A stretch of DNA of 64,000 nucleotides from Oscillospiraceae bacterium (GCA_017398625.1 JAFQFP010000014.1:1-64000), one strand, 5' to 3'. Positions 14,780 through 23,713 are shown, counted from the stretch's first letter. Made by a program: numbers and translations. The notes: a model not told the origin generated them from the letters alone.

Positions 14780-16165
14780 ATGCTGTTTTCCAGTATTCCT
14801 TTTTTGTTTTATTTCCTGCCTGCGGTGATCTTGACCTATTTCTTGGTGCCGCGGCAGCTGAAAAACGGGGTGCTTTTGCTTGCCAGCCTGTTTTTCTACG
14901 GTTGGGGTGAGCCGAGATACCTCATTTTGATGGTGTTTTCCATCGCCATGTTCTATGGCTGCGGTCTTGCCATCGCCAAGTGCAGCCAAAAGAAGTGGAA
15001 GCGCTTCTGGCTGGTGGTATCCGTGGTGGTCAGCGTGACCATGCTGGGTATTTTCAAGTATGCCGACTTTTTCGTAAGCTCCTTTAACGCGGTGACAGGG
15101 CTCAGCGTGCCCATGCTCCGTCTGGCGCTGCCCATCGGCATCAGCTTTTACACCTTCCAGTGCCTGAGCTACACCATCGATGTATACCGGGGCAATGTGC
15201 CTGCCCAGAAGAACCCCATCTCCTTCGGCGCTTATGTGGCGCTGTTTCCCCAGCTCATCGCCGGCCCCATCGTCCGCTATGTGGATGTGGCACGGGAGCT
15301 GGAAAGCCGTACCCATAGCTGGGACAATGTGGCGGTGGGTCTGCGGCGGTTTTTGGTGGGTCTTGGAAAAAAGATCCTCATTGCCGATAATTTTGCCCTG
15401 CTGATGAAGCTGTTCCGGGAATCCGGGGAGCAGAGCGTGCTGTTCTACTGGATGTACGCCATCGCCTTTACCTTGAATATCTACTTCGACTTCTCCGGCT
15501 ATTCCGATATGGCCATCGGTCTGGGCAGGGTGTTCGGCTTCCACTTCATCGAGAATTTCAACTATCCTTATCTCTCTAAGAGCATCGGTGAATTCTGGCG
15601 GCGCTGGCATATGAGCCTTGGAAGCTGGTTCCGGGATTATATCTATATCCCGCTGGGAGGCAACCGGGTGAGCAAGTGGCGTTGGGTGCTGAATACCTTT
15701 GCTGTTTGGATGCTGACCGGCCTGTGGCATGGCGCGGCATGGAATTTCGTGCTTTGGGGCGTGATGTTCGGGGTACTGCTGCTGGTGGAGAAGTGGGTGC
15801 CGGCGCTGCAGAAGCTTCCGGTGCTGCTGCGCAGAGCCTATGTGCTGCTGCTGGTGGTCATCAGCTTCGTGCTGTTCAACGCCGAGTCCATTTCTCAGGC
15901 GGGCAGCGACCTTGCCGCCATGTTCGGCTTCGGCGGTCTGCCCTTGGTGACCGCGGAAACGGTGTACTATCTGAAAAGCTACATCGTGCTGTTCCTTGTG
16001 GGCATCGTGGGCGCGACCCCGGTGGTACGGGATCTGGCGAGAAAGCTGGAAAACACCACCGTGGGCGCGGTTTTGGAGCCGGTGTTGATGATCGGCATCC
16101 TGCTGGTCTGCACCGGTTATCTGGTAGACGGCTCCTTCAGCCCCTTCCTGTATTTCCGTTTCTAA
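14780..16165 (+). CDS. MBOAT family O-acyltransferase (AlgI/DltB-like)
   Basis: A 461-residue polytopic membrane protein of the membrane-bound O-acyltransferase family, which passes an acyl group, usually acetyl, across the membrane to an extracellular glycan. AlgI-type marks: the N-terminal FSSIPFLFYFLPAVILTYF, GISFYTFQCLSYTIDVYRG, FDFSGYSDMAIGLGRVFGF, FWRRWHMSLGSWFRDYIYIP and the catalytic-His motif LTGLWHGAAWNFVLWG. The start at 14780 has GGAGG seven bases upstream; an in-frame ATG at 14720 runs through the terminator and is rejected. It is paired with the DHHW protein, as AlgI is with AlgJ/AlgX. Confidence 0.93.
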   Translation: MLFSSIPFLFYFLPAVILTYFLVPRQLKNGVLLLASLFFYGWGEPRYLILMVFSIAMFYGCGLAIAKCSQKKWKRFWLVVSVVVSVTMLGIFKYADFFVSSFNAVTGLSVPMLRLALPIGISFYTFQCLSYTIDVYRGNVPAQKNPISFGAYVALFPQLIAGPIVRYVDVARELESRTHSWDNVAVGLRRFLVGLGKKILIADNFALLMKLFRESGEQSVLFYWMYAIAFTLNIYFDFSGYSDMAIGLGRVFGFHFIENFNYPYLSKSIGEFWRRWHMSLGSWFRDYIYIPLGGNRVSKWRWVLNTFAVWMLTGLWHGAAWNFVLWGVMFGVLLLVEKWVPALQKLPVLLRRAYVLLLVVISFVLFNAESISQAGSDLAAMFGFGGLPLVTAETVYYLKSYIVLFLVGIVGATPVVRDLARKLENTTVGAVLEPVLMIGILLVCTGYLVDGSFSPFLYFRF

Positions 16166-16178
16166 GGAGGTGGCGAGA

Positions 16179-17282
16179 ATGCAAAATAAGAAAATTCGCG
16201 CCATTGGCGCAGGTGTTTTGGCGGCGGTGTGGCTCTGCCTCACCGGCTTTGCTTGGTTCTCTCAGCCGAAGGCAAGCTCCGACGCGGAGCGCCGTCCGCT
16301 GGAGCAAATGCCCCAGCTTTCCGTGGATACGGTGCTGGACGGCAGCTTTATGAAGGATTTTGAAAGCTACAGTTTGGATCAGTTCCCCCTGCGGGACAGC
16401 TTCCGGCAGGTCAAATCCCTGTTCCACTACTACGGCCTTCAGCAGAAGGACAACAACGATATCTATCTGGCGGACGGCTATGCCGCCAAGCTGGAATATC
16501 CCTTGAATCAGACCTCTGTGGACTATGCGGTATCCCGTTTCCAGCGGCTGTATGAAAAGTATTTGCTGGATAGCGGCTGCAAGGTGTATATGGCGGCAGT
16601 GCCGGATAAGGGCTACTATCTGGCAGAGGAAAACGGCTACCTTGCCATGGACTATGAGGCGATGTTCGCCGCGTTTCGGCAGGCGCTGCCGTGGGCACAG
16701 TGGATCGATCTCACCGATTCCCTTGACACCGGTTGCTACTACCGCACCGATACCCACTGGCGGCAGGAAAAGCTGCTGGGGGCGGCAGGCAAGCTGTGCC
16801 AGGCGATGGGCGTGACACCCCCTGCGGCGGAGGATTACACCCAGACCGCCATAGAACGCCCCTTCTACGGCGTGTATTACGGACAGGCAGCCCTGCCTAT
16901 GGAGCCGGAGACCATGTATATCATGGAAAGCCAGCTTCTCAGCGGCTGCAAGGTCACCGTGGAAATGGCAAAGAAAACACAGGTCTACGATATGGAGCAG
17001 CTTGGCTCTAAGGATCTTTACGATGTGTTCCTGTCCGGCTCCAAGTCCTTTGTCACCATCGAGAACCCCAATGCCCAGACCGATCGGGAGCTGGTGATCT
17101 TCCGGGATTCCTTCGGAAGCAGCATTGCCCCTCTGCTGGTGCAGGGCTACAAGACCGTGACGCTGGTGGATATCCGCTATATCAATATGGAGACACTCAG
17201 TATGCTCATGGACTTCCATGGGCAGGATGTGCTGCTGCTGTACAGCACTTTGGTGCTGAACAACAGCTCTACCATTAAGTGA
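16179..17282 (+). CDS. DHHW family protein, partner of the MBOAT acyltransferase
   Basis: A 367-residue extracytoplasmic protein anchored by one N-terminal helix (about residues 6-26). It belongs to the DHHW family, named from the motif seen here as RTDTHWRQE (near residue 190), with the SGNH-like FRDSFGSSIAPLL near residue 305 supplying a candidate catalytic Ser. Relatives AlgJ/AlgX take acetyl groups from the MBOAT protein and put them on the polysaccharide. AAGGAGG precedes the ATG at 16179; a GTG nine bases upstream lies inside the ribosome site. It lies 13 bases after the MBOAT gene. Confidence 0.87.
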   Translation: MQNKKIRAIGAGVLAAVWLCLTGFAWFSQPKASSDAERRPLEQMPQLSVDTVLDGSFMKDFESYSLDQFPLRDSFRQVKSLFHYYGLQQKDNNDIYLADGYAAKLEYPLNQTSVDYAVSRFQRLYEKYLLDSGCKVYMAAVPDKGYYLAEENGYLAMDYEAMFAAFRQALPWAQWIDLTDSLDTGCYYRTDTHWRQEKLLGAAGKLCQAMGVTPPAAEDYTQTAIERPFYGVYYGQAALPMEPETMYIMESQLLSGCKVTVEMAKKTQVYDMEQLGSKDLYDVFLSGSKSFVTIENPNAQTDRELVIFRDSFGSSIAPLLVQGYKTVTLVDIRYINMETLSMLMDFHGQDVLLLYSTLVLNNSSTIK

Positions 17283-17320
17283 TAATAAAGGACTGTCTCA
17301 CCATGGGTAAATGAAAAAAT

Positions 17321-17368
17321 GTGTCATTCCAAGCCGGTGTGCACGCTGGCTCGGAATGACACTTTTTT
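17321..17368. terminator. Bidirectional terminator made of a palindromic repeat
   Basis: GTGTCATTCC (17321-17330) pairs with GGAATGACAC (17353-17362), with an inner stem of AGCCGG / CTGGCT type. T-runs occur on both strands (TTTTTT at 17363, and an A-run before 17321). It separates the convergent DHHW and MATE genes. The TGTCATTC arms match the repeat at 25591. Confidence 0.85.
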
Positions 17369-17400
17369 GTACATTGTACCAGTAATGAGACAAGCCCTTT

Positions 17401-18783
17401 TTAGTGGGTCAGGTTTTGGATCCATTTTCCCTTGCGGATCATGTAAGCGCCGATGGCGCATTTGATAAGATCCGTGCTCTGGCAGATGAGATACAGCGGG
17501 ATAATGGAAATTGCCGTAAACCGGCTGAGACAGAAGGCAAGGGGAACACAGAAGCTCCAAACAAAGCAGCTATCGAACAGGAAGGTGACCATGGTCTGCC
17601 CGCCGGAGCGGAGGGTGAAGTAGGCGGCATTGGTATAGGCGTTGAAGGGCATCATCACCGCGCTGATGCAGATCAGCGCCGTCGCCAGAGAGCGCACGGC
17701 ATCGGTGGTGTTGTAAATGCCGGGGAACAGCCGGGAAACTGCCGCCATTAAGCCGCCGAATACCACGCCGGAAAGAATGGAAACGGCAATAAGCTTCCGG
17801 TTGGCGCTGCGAACCTGTTCTTCGCTCTGCCCGGCACCCAGCATCTGCCCCATTAGGATGCCTACCGCGTTGCCCATGGAGAGGAATGCCACGCTGGCAA
17901 GGTTATAGACGGTGGAGGAGATGTTCATGGCGGGGACAACATCCAGCGAGCAGGTGGAGTAGCACTGGTTCATGATCGCCATGCCGCTTGCCCAGAGGAA
18001 TTCGTTGATCAGCAGGGGCATTCCCTTGCGGATGATGCTGCCGCAGAGGGCTTTGGGGATGTGCATGGAGCGGTAAGCCCCTTGGATATAGGGATTCTTA
18101 TCGCTGTGCAGGTGAGCCCAGCCCCCTACGATGGCAAGCTCCACGAACCGGGAGACCACCGTGGCGATGGCAGCACCTTGAACCCCCAGCTTGGGAGCGC
18201 CGAAGTGGCCGAAGATCAGCACGAAGTTCAGCACCAGATTCACCAGCACCGCCGCGATGCCGCCCATCATGGGCACCATGGTCTGTCCGGTCTCCCGAAG
18301 GGTGCTGGAATAGGTGTTGCACAGGGCAAAGGGTATCAGCCCGATGACCATGATCCGCAGATAGGATATGCCGTGTTCCAGCACCTGCGCTGCTTCTGCC
18401 GGGTCACCCTCACCCATCAGGTACATTTGGATCAGCGGCCGTCCTGCCAGCAGGAACAGGGCGCAGCCCAGCACAGAGAGAGCCGTGCAGACCAGAAATT
18501 TGAACCGGAAGGTGTGGCGGATGCCCTCGTAATTGCGGGAGCCGTGGAACTGGGCGGTGAAGATGCCTGCACCGGAGCTGGCACCGAACACACAAATATT
18601 AAACACAAATAAAAGCTGGTTGGCGATGGACACGCCGCTCATTTGCAGGGAACCGACCTGCCCAACCATGATGTTATCCAGCATGGAGACAAAGTTGGTG
18701 ATACCGCTTTGAATGATGATGGGAACGGCGATCGCCATGACCCGGCGGTAAAACGCCCGGTCACCGATATAGCGTTTGAACAT
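17401..18783 (-). CDS. MATE family multidrug/Na+ efflux transporter
   Basis: A 460-residue, twelve-helix transporter of the MATE superfamily (NorM/DinF-like), exporting cationic drugs or metabolites in exchange for Na+ or H+. Two homologous halves are visible, with LDNIMVGQVGSLQMSGVSIANQ in the first and GNAVGILMGQMLGAGQ in the second. I chose the ATG at 18783, with TGAGG upstream, over a TTG 12 bases earlier. It is last in the operon that starts with the DUF5058 gene; its substrate may relate to that pathway, but this is inference. Confidence 0.92.
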   Translation of the reverse strand: MFKRYIGDRAFYRRVMAIAVPIIIQSGITNFVSMLDNIMVGQVGSLQMSGVSIANQLLFVFNICVFGASSGAGIFTAQFHGSRNYEGIRHTFRFKFLVCTALSVLGCALFLLAGRPLIQMYLMGEGDPAEAAQVLEHGISYLRIMVIGLIPFALCNTYSSTLRETGQTMVPMMGGIAAVLVNLVLNFVLIFGHFGAPKLGVQGAAIATVVSRFVELAIVGGWAHLHSDKNPYIQGAYRSMHIPKALCGSIIRKGMPLLINEFLWASGMAIMNQCYSTCSLDVVPAMNISSTVYNLASVAFLSMGNAVGILMGQMLGAGQSEEQVRSANRKLIAVSILSGVVFGGLMAAVSRLFPGIYNTTDAVRSLATALICISAVMMPFNAYTNAAYFTLRSGGQTMVTFLFDSCFVWSFCVPLAFCLSRFTAISIIPLYLICQSTDLIKCAIGAYMIRKGKWIQNLTH

Positions 18784-18798
18784 AAAAAGCCTCAAAGA

Positions 18799-19926
18799 TC
18801 AGATCTCGTTGCCTCCGATAAAGACCCGCTTGCCGGAGAAATCGCTGCGGCAGACGATAAAGTCAGCCCGGCGGCCCGGGGCGATCATGCCGATCTCCTT
18901 GCCTGCACCGATGGCACAGGCGGGGTTGTAGGTGGCGGTGCGGATGGCATCCTCCACCGGGATGCCGAAGGCAACGGCGTTTTTCATACAGTCGTAAAGA
19001 TTGGTGGCGGAGCCTGCGATGGTTCCGTCGGGAAGCTTGGCAATGCCCCCGGACAGCTTTGCGGTCTGACCGCCCAGAGCGTATTCCCCATCGGGCAGAC
19101 CCAGACACCGCAGTGCATCGGAGATCAGCACCGTGCGGTGGGCGCCGAACATGGCAAATGCCAGCCGCACTGCCGCCGGATGGGCATGAAGCCCGTCACA
19201 GATCAGCTCGGCACGGACATTGGGGTTTTCCACCGCCGCCGGGATCACACCGGGGGTACGGTGGTGGATGGTGGGCATACCGTTGTAAAGGTGGGTCAAG
19301 TGGGTGGCACCGGCGGCAAAACCGTCCCGTGCGGCTTCGTAGCCGGCATCGGTATGGGCAACGGAAACGGTACACAGCCGGCAGGCTTTGGCGATAAATT
19401 CCAAAGCTCCGGGCAGCTCCGGTGCCACATCCGCAATGCGGATCAGACCGCCGCTGGCTTCATAAAGGACCTCAAAAGCGTCAAAGTCCGGCGCTTTCAG
19501 ATAAGCGCCGTTCTGGGCGCCTTTTTTCTTTTCGGAGAAGAAGGGACCCTCCATGTGGATGCCCATCAGCCGGGCGCAGCCCTCGGGGGAATCCTCGAAA
19601 AACTGCTTTGCATTGCGGTATGCCTGCTCCAGCACTTCGTAGGGCAGAGTCATGGAGGCAGGGGCAAAGGAGGTCACGCCGCTTTTGGCAAGGTAGGCTG
19701 CCATGGCGGTGAGCCCTTGATAGTCGCCGTCGGAGAAATCGCTGCCCATAGCGCCGTGGATATGAACATCCACCAGACCGGGGATCACGGTGGCACCGTG
19801 CAGGTCTATGGCATCGGCAGGGACTTCATAGGGCAAAACAGAGGCAAAGCGGCCGTTTTCCACGGAGAATGCGCCGTGGTGGAACTGAAAATCCGAGGCG
19901 TAGAGCCTTGCGTTTTTATAAAACAT
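18799..19926 (-). CDS. nagA: N-acetylglucosamine-6-phosphate deacetylase
   Basis: A 375-residue amidohydrolase that removes the acetyl group from GlcNAc-6-phosphate, feeding amino sugars into glycolysis and cell-wall synthesis. Metal and active-site motifs are present: DVHIHGAMG, GIHMEGPFF (Glu), SVAHTDAG (His), THLYNGMPTIHHR and VLISDALR (catalytic Asp). Length is typical. It sits between an M20 peptidase and a MATE transporter, without nagB or a PTS gene nearby. GAAAGGAG precedes the start. Confidence 0.95.
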   Translation of the reverse strand: MFYKNARLYASDFQFHHGAFSVENGRFASVLPYEVPADAIDLHGATVIPGLVDVHIHGAMGSDFSDGDYQGLTAMAAYLAKSGVTSFAPASMTLPYEVLEQAYRNAKQFFEDSPEGCARLMGIHMEGPFFSEKKKGAQNGAYLKAPDFDAFEVLYEASGGLIRIADVAPELPGALEFIAKACRLCTVSVAHTDAGYEAARDGFAAGATHLTHLYNGMPTIHHRTPGVIPAAVENPNVRAELICDGLHAHPAAVRLAFAMFGAHRTVLISDALRCLGLPDGEYALGGQTAKLSGGIAKLPDGTIAGSATNLYDCMKNAVAFGIPVEDAIRTATYNPACAIGAGKEIGMIAPGRRADFIVCRSDFSGKRVFIGGNEI

Positions 19927-19947
19927 AGCTTGTCTCCTTTCGGCAGG

Positions 19948-21381
19948 TCAGCATTCGCCCATCAGCCGGATATAGAACTCCACAGCCCGGTACAGGCAAT
20001 CCAGACGGATACGCTCGTTGTTGCCGTGGATGGTCTTGCGCTCCTCGGCGGTCAGATCCATGGCGGAAAAGCGGTAAACATGGTTGCTCAGATCCCGGTA
20101 GTGGCGGGAGTCGGAGCATTGTACCATCAGATAGGGGGAGACGATGCAGCCCTTCCATGTGTCCGCCACGGCGGAAGCCACCTTGTTCCACGCGACGCAG
20201 CCGGTTTCGGAAATGGGGCTGGGTTCGAAGCTCTCCAGCGCGGAGATCTCCACCCGGTGGTCGTTGGCGGTCTTGTTCAGATAGGCGATGGCGCTTTCCA
20301 CCGAATCCGCCGGATTCAGCCGCATATTGGATACCAGAGATGCCTCCACCGGGATCACATTTCGGGCAGAGCTGCCCTCCATCTGGGTAAAGGCAACGGT
20401 GGTACGCACCAGCGCATTGATCTCCCCACCGCACAGGCGGCAGTACAGGTTCAGCACCGGCAGGAAGCACCACAGGTTGGCAAACAGGATCTTATAGCCA
20501 AAGCCGGAGTGGCGGCCAAGGGTATCGAACATTTCCGCCGCAGGCTTGGTCAGGTGCATTTTGAAGGGATGGCCGTGGATCCGGCGGCAGGTTTTTGCCA
20601 GAATGTCGATGGGGGTGGCGGTGGGAGGCGCGGAGGCATGACCGCCGGAGGAATGTACCTTATATTGGGCATTGATCATGCCCTTTTCCGCAATGCCGAT
20701 CAAGCCGCAGGGCTGCTTGACACCGGGGAACACATTTTCCACCACGGCACCGCCCTCGTCCACCACCAGCGCAGGCTGGATGTGGCGCTCCACAAAATAA
20801 TTGACGATGTTTACGGCACCCTTGCCGTTGACCTCCTCGCCACCGGAGAAAGCGAAGTAGATATCGTTTTCCGGGCGGAAGCCCTTGGAGATCCGCTGGT
20901 TGGCGGCACTGAGAATGGCATTCATGGTCACTTTGGTGTCCAGCGTGCCCCTGCCCCACATTACGCCGTCCTCGATGATGGCTTCAAAGGGGGGCTTTTC
21001 CCACTGATCCTCCTGTACCGGCACCACATCGTAGTGCGCCATGAGAACGGTGGGCTGGGAATCCTGTTTTCCCGGCCACCGCAGCAGCAGACCCCGATCC
21101 GGCAGACGGCGTACGGAGCAGATGTCGAACACACGGGGGTAGAGGGTGGGGAGCTTGGCGATCAGCTTTTCAAACTCCGCGTCATCCTCCAAAGAGGGGT
21201 CGTTATAAGAGACGGTCTTGCATTTTACCAGCTCCCCCAGAGCATGAACGGCGGCATCCTTGTCGAAGCTGACGGCTTCGCCGCTGCCTTGGGGCTGTGC
21301 CTTGGGACGGAACAGGGCGGCACGAATGAGGATCACTGCCAGAAACAGCGCGAATAGTCCCAGCAGAATGTAACCCAGCAT
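19948..21381 (-). CDS. M20 family metallopeptidase with N-terminal membrane anchor
   Basis: A 477-residue M20 (carboxypeptidase/deacylase) enzyme. Residues 3-24 are a hydrophobic helix, so it is membrane-tethered, as in the PM20D1/CPS1 group. Di-zinc motifs: MAHYDVVP, WGRGTLDTK, SGGEEVNGKG (catalytic Glu) and, at the C-terminal end, DSRHYRDLSNHVYRF. The dimerisation domain begins after SSGGHASAPP. It starts immediately after the stop of the upstream six-helix protein, so the genes are coupled. Possible substrates are N-acyl amino acids or dipeptides. Confidence 0.9.
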   Translation of the reverse strand: MLGYILLGLFALFLAVILIRAALFRPKAQPQGSGEAVSFDKDAAVHALGELVKCKTVSYNDPSLEDDAEFEKLIAKLPTLYPRVFDICSVRRLPDRGLLLRWPGKQDSQPTVLMAHYDVVPVQEDQWEKPPFEAIIEDGVMWGRGTLDTKVTMNAILSAANQRISKGFRPENDIYFAFSGGEEVNGKGAVNIVNYFVERHIQPALVVDEGGAVVENVFPGVKQPCGLIGIAEKGMINAQYKVHSSGGHASAPPTATPIDILAKTCRRIHGHPFKMHLTKPAAEMFDTLGRHSGFGYKILFANLWCFLPVLNLYCRLCGGEINALVRTTVAFTQMEGSSARNVIPVEASLVSNMRLNPADSVESAIAYLNKTANDHRVEISALESFEPSPISETGCVAWNKVASAVADTWKGCIVSPYLMVQCSDSRHYRDLSNHVYRFSAMDLTAEERKTIHGNNERIRLDCLYRAVEFYIRLMGEC

Positions 21382-22047
21382 TTATACCACTCCCTTCTTG
21401 TAAAGGATCCGGGCAACGGCAATGGTAAACAGAACGCTGACCGGCACCATGATGCCCACGGTGCCCTCGTTGAGGGCAGGCACGAAAATGAACAGCACCA
21501 GCATCAGCAGCACGGGGGCAACGGCGATCTTCCAGTTCTTGGAAACAAATGCCACACCCAGACCGCCGAATAGGGCAGGGAGCATCTGGGCAAAAGCAGG
21601 CTCCAGCACCGGGGCTTCCAGAATGGGAGTCAGCGGCACGATCAGCACCACACCGAGAATGATAATGACGGTGGTGACGATGCTGGAGGTGGCGATGGCG
21701 ATGGTGGAGATCAGCTCGCCCTCCTCACTGCTGGCGCTGACTTGATTTTGCTCCAGCGCATTGATGGCGCAGGGCAGCTTCAGATTGGAAATGTTGCCGG
21801 TGACAAAGCTTAAGTAGGAGCCGCCGGCACCCAGCATGGGCACAAAGGTGATGGTTTCAATGACACCCACAGCCCAGTACATGGGTGCGGTTGCGATCAG
21901 ACCCTTCAACAGCGCCATCCAATCTGGGGAGGCGCCGAATATGAAGGCAACGGTGACGGGGAACATCAGCAGCAGGATCATCACGCCGATGTTCCAGATA
22001 CGGCCGTCTCTGTGAACGGAGTCCATATAGCTCAAATTCTTTTTCAC
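21382..22047 (-). CDS. Hypothetical six-helix membrane protein, partner of DUF5058
   Basis: A 221-residue integral membrane protein with about six helices and a conserved-looking segment MLGAGGSYLSFVTGNISNLKLPCA between helices 2 and 3. It is not recognised with confidence. It begins with GTG (GGAGG eight bases upstream), 12 bases after the DUF5058 gene, and abuts the M20 peptidase. The two membrane proteins together look like the two halves of a transporter. The Gly-rich loop with Asn could be a substrate or ion site, but that is inference. Confidence 0.8.
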   Translation of the reverse strand: MKKNLSYMDSVHRDGRIWNIGVMILLLMFPVTVAFIFGASPDWMALLKGLIATAPMYWAVGVIETITFVPMLGAGGSYLSFVTGNISNLKLPCAINALEQNQVSASSEEGELISTIAIATSSIVTTVIIILGVVLIVPLTPILEAPVLEPAFAQMLPALFGGLGVAFVSKNWKIAVAPVLLMLVLFIFVPALNEGTVGIMVPVSVLFTIAVARILYKKGVV

Positions 22048-22059
22048 GGTGTTTCCTCC

Positions 22060-22845
22060 TTAACCCAGCCACGCGGTGAAGGGAATGGCGGATGCCATAC
22101 CCACCACAAGGCTGATGGGCAGCGCATAGTCGTTGAGCCATTTCCACTTCTTCATGCCAAGGCCGCACAGCACCATGGTCAGTGCCGATACCGCCATAAC
22201 GCAGACCGGCACCAGACCGGAGGTTCCCGGAAGACGCAGCACCTGCCCCGATTCCTCCACGGTGACCATGCCGCTTTCGTCAGCGAGCCACAGCCGGGAA
22301 ATGTTGCAGAATACATAGCCAAGGAAAGCGGAGATCATGCCGATGAACATGGCGTTGTTCAGGATCTCTGCCCACTTGCCGTCCTTATGCTCCAGATTGC
22401 TCATGCCGCTAAGCAGCTTTTTGCCGATGACAGGCACCAGCCAGATGCCTACCATGATGGAAACGGTCATCACCAGCACGATATTCACATACTGCTGGGC
22501 AGTGAGGGCATCGATCTTGCCCAGCGTCAGATCCATGGCGCTGACGGCGTTTTCCGCGGCAATGGTCTCATAGCTCAGAGAGCCCACCACGCTCAGCCGC
22601 AGCCAAGGCAGGGGCAGACCCAGACTTTTGCTCAGAGCGATGACGCTGATGACGATGGCTACCGCAGGGGCAACGGTGAAAACGGCGGCTGTTTGGATGG
22701 TCTTGCGGATCTTGGTCTGATCCATGCCGATGACCTTGCTGCGGCGCACTGCCTTGACCAAAAAGTACACCGATTGGGCAAGCACCACGGCAACCAGAAC
22801 ACCTGCCAGAATAAACAGCAGGGGATGGTTTACATAAAATTCCAT
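22060..22845 (-). CDS. DUF5058 family membrane protein
   Basis: A 261-residue protein with about seven hydrophobic segments that resembles the DUF5058 family, which in my recollection often neighbours M20 peptidases. Its function is unknown. The start at 22845 is fixed by GGAGGTG; an in-frame ATG 30 bases upstream lies between the promoter and the ribosome site. It is the first gene of the five-gene operon with the six-helix partner, M20 peptidase, nagA and MATE, which suggests uptake of an amino-acid or amino-sugar conjugate. Confidence 0.78.
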   Translation of the reverse strand: MEFYVNHPLLFILAGVLVAVVLAQSVYFLVKAVRRSKVIGMDQTKIRKTIQTAAVFTVAPAVAIVISVIALSKSLGLPLPWLRLSVVGSLSYETIAAENAVSAMDLTLGKIDALTAQQYVNIVLVMTVSIMVGIWLVPVIGKKLLSGMSNLEHKDGKWAEILNNAMFIGMISAFLGYVFCNISRLWLADESGMVTVEESGQVLRLPGTSGLVPVCVMAVSALTMVLCGLGMKKWKWLNDYALPISLVVGMASAIPFTAWLG

Positions 22846-22873
22846 GGAAACACCTCCATTAATGTATACTGGC

Positions 22874-22902
22874 ATTATACCATGGGGCGTGTCTTAAAAC
22901 AA
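22874..22902 (-). promoter_or_regulatory. Sigma-A promoter of the DUF5058-M20-nagA-MATE operon
   Basis: Minus strand TTGTTT (22902-22897), 17 bases, a perfect TATAAT (22879-22874). It lies about 30 bases before the DUF5058 start codon. Confidence 0.78.
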
Positions 22903-22946
22903 GCCAAAAACCGCCGGACAAATACAATTTTCCGCTGGCTGCGGAT

Positions 22947-22990
22947 AGAAAAAGAGGCTGCCCCATCATGTCGTGAGACAGCCTCTTTGC
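22947..22990 (-). terminator. Terminator of tcdA
   Basis: AAAGAGGCTG and CAGCCTCTTT form a ten-bp stem around an 18-base loop; on the minus strand TTTTTCT follows. Confidence 0.85.
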
Positions 22991-22996
22991 AAAGGC

Positions 22997-23713
22997 TTAT
23001 TTTCCAATGAGATCTTTGATGACCTCGCCTGCGATGATCAGCCCGGCAACAGAGGGAACAAAGGCGCAGGAGCCGGGGAGGCTGCGGCGGCCTTCGGGCA
23101 GCTCCTCGTCGGTGCCGCAGGGAGCAGGGGTGAGGGGTTCTTCCTGTGAATAGACCACCTTTAGAGCATCAATGCCCCGTTTGCGGCATTCCTTGCGCAT
23201 GATCCGTGCCAGATGGCAGCCGGAGGTGCTGTGGATGTCCGCCACCCGGAAGGCGGTGGGATCCAGCTTGTTGCCGGTGCCCATGGAGCTGATGATGGGA
23301 ACGCCTGCGTCCTTCGCCTGCCGGATCAGCATCAGCTTGCCGGTGACGGTGTCGATGGCGTCTACAATATAGTCATATTGGGTAAAATCAAAGCTGTCCG
23401 CCGTTTCCGGCAGGTAGAATACCTTGTGGGCGGTGACCATCACGGTGGGATCGATGTCCCGTACCCGTGCCGCCGCCACATCTGCCTTATAAAGCCCCAC
23501 GGTGGAATGGGTGGCAAGGATCTGGCGGTTGATGTTGGTAAGGCTCACGGTGTCGTGGTCGATGAGATCCAGAGCGCCGATGCCGCTGCGTGCCAGCGCT
23601 TCCACGGCGTAGCCGCCAACGCCCCCCAGACCGAATACCGCCACACGGGCGTTTTTCAAAATATCCATAGCCTTGTCGCCCAGCAGCAGCCGGGTTCGGG
23701 AAAGCTGATCCAT
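22997..23713 (-). CDS. tcdA: tRNA threonylcarbamoyladenosine dehydratase (TcdA/CsdL)
   Basis: A 238-residue E1-like (ThiF/MoeB superfamily) enzyme that uses ATP to dehydrate t6A37 of tRNA to the cyclic ct6A form. Seen: the Rossmann GLGGVGGYAVEALARSGIG near residue 28, the Mg/ATP region LIDHDTVSLTNINRQ, and DAIDTVTGK. It has no C-terminal CxxC zinc pairs of ThiF type, as expected for TcdA. It has its own promoter and terminator. The Sua5 enzyme of the same modification pathway is at 5226. Confidence 0.92.
   Translation of the reverse strand: MDQLSRTRLLLGDKAMDILKNARVAVFGLGGVGGYAVEALARSGIGALDLIDHDTVSLTNINRQILATHSTVGLYKADVAAARVRDIDPTVMVTAHKVFYLPETADSFDFTQYDYIVDAIDTVTGKLMLIRQAKDAGVPIISSMGTGNKLDPTAFRVADIHSTSGCHLARIMRKECRKRGIDALKVVYSQEEPLTPAPCGTDEELPEGRRSLPGSCAFVPSVAGLIIAGEVIKDLIGK

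Noticed and set aside
18643..21357. A 904-codon plus-strand open frame opposite the MATE, nagA and M20 genes
   Set aside because: It is antisense to three full-length enzymes with intact motifs, so a shadow frame.
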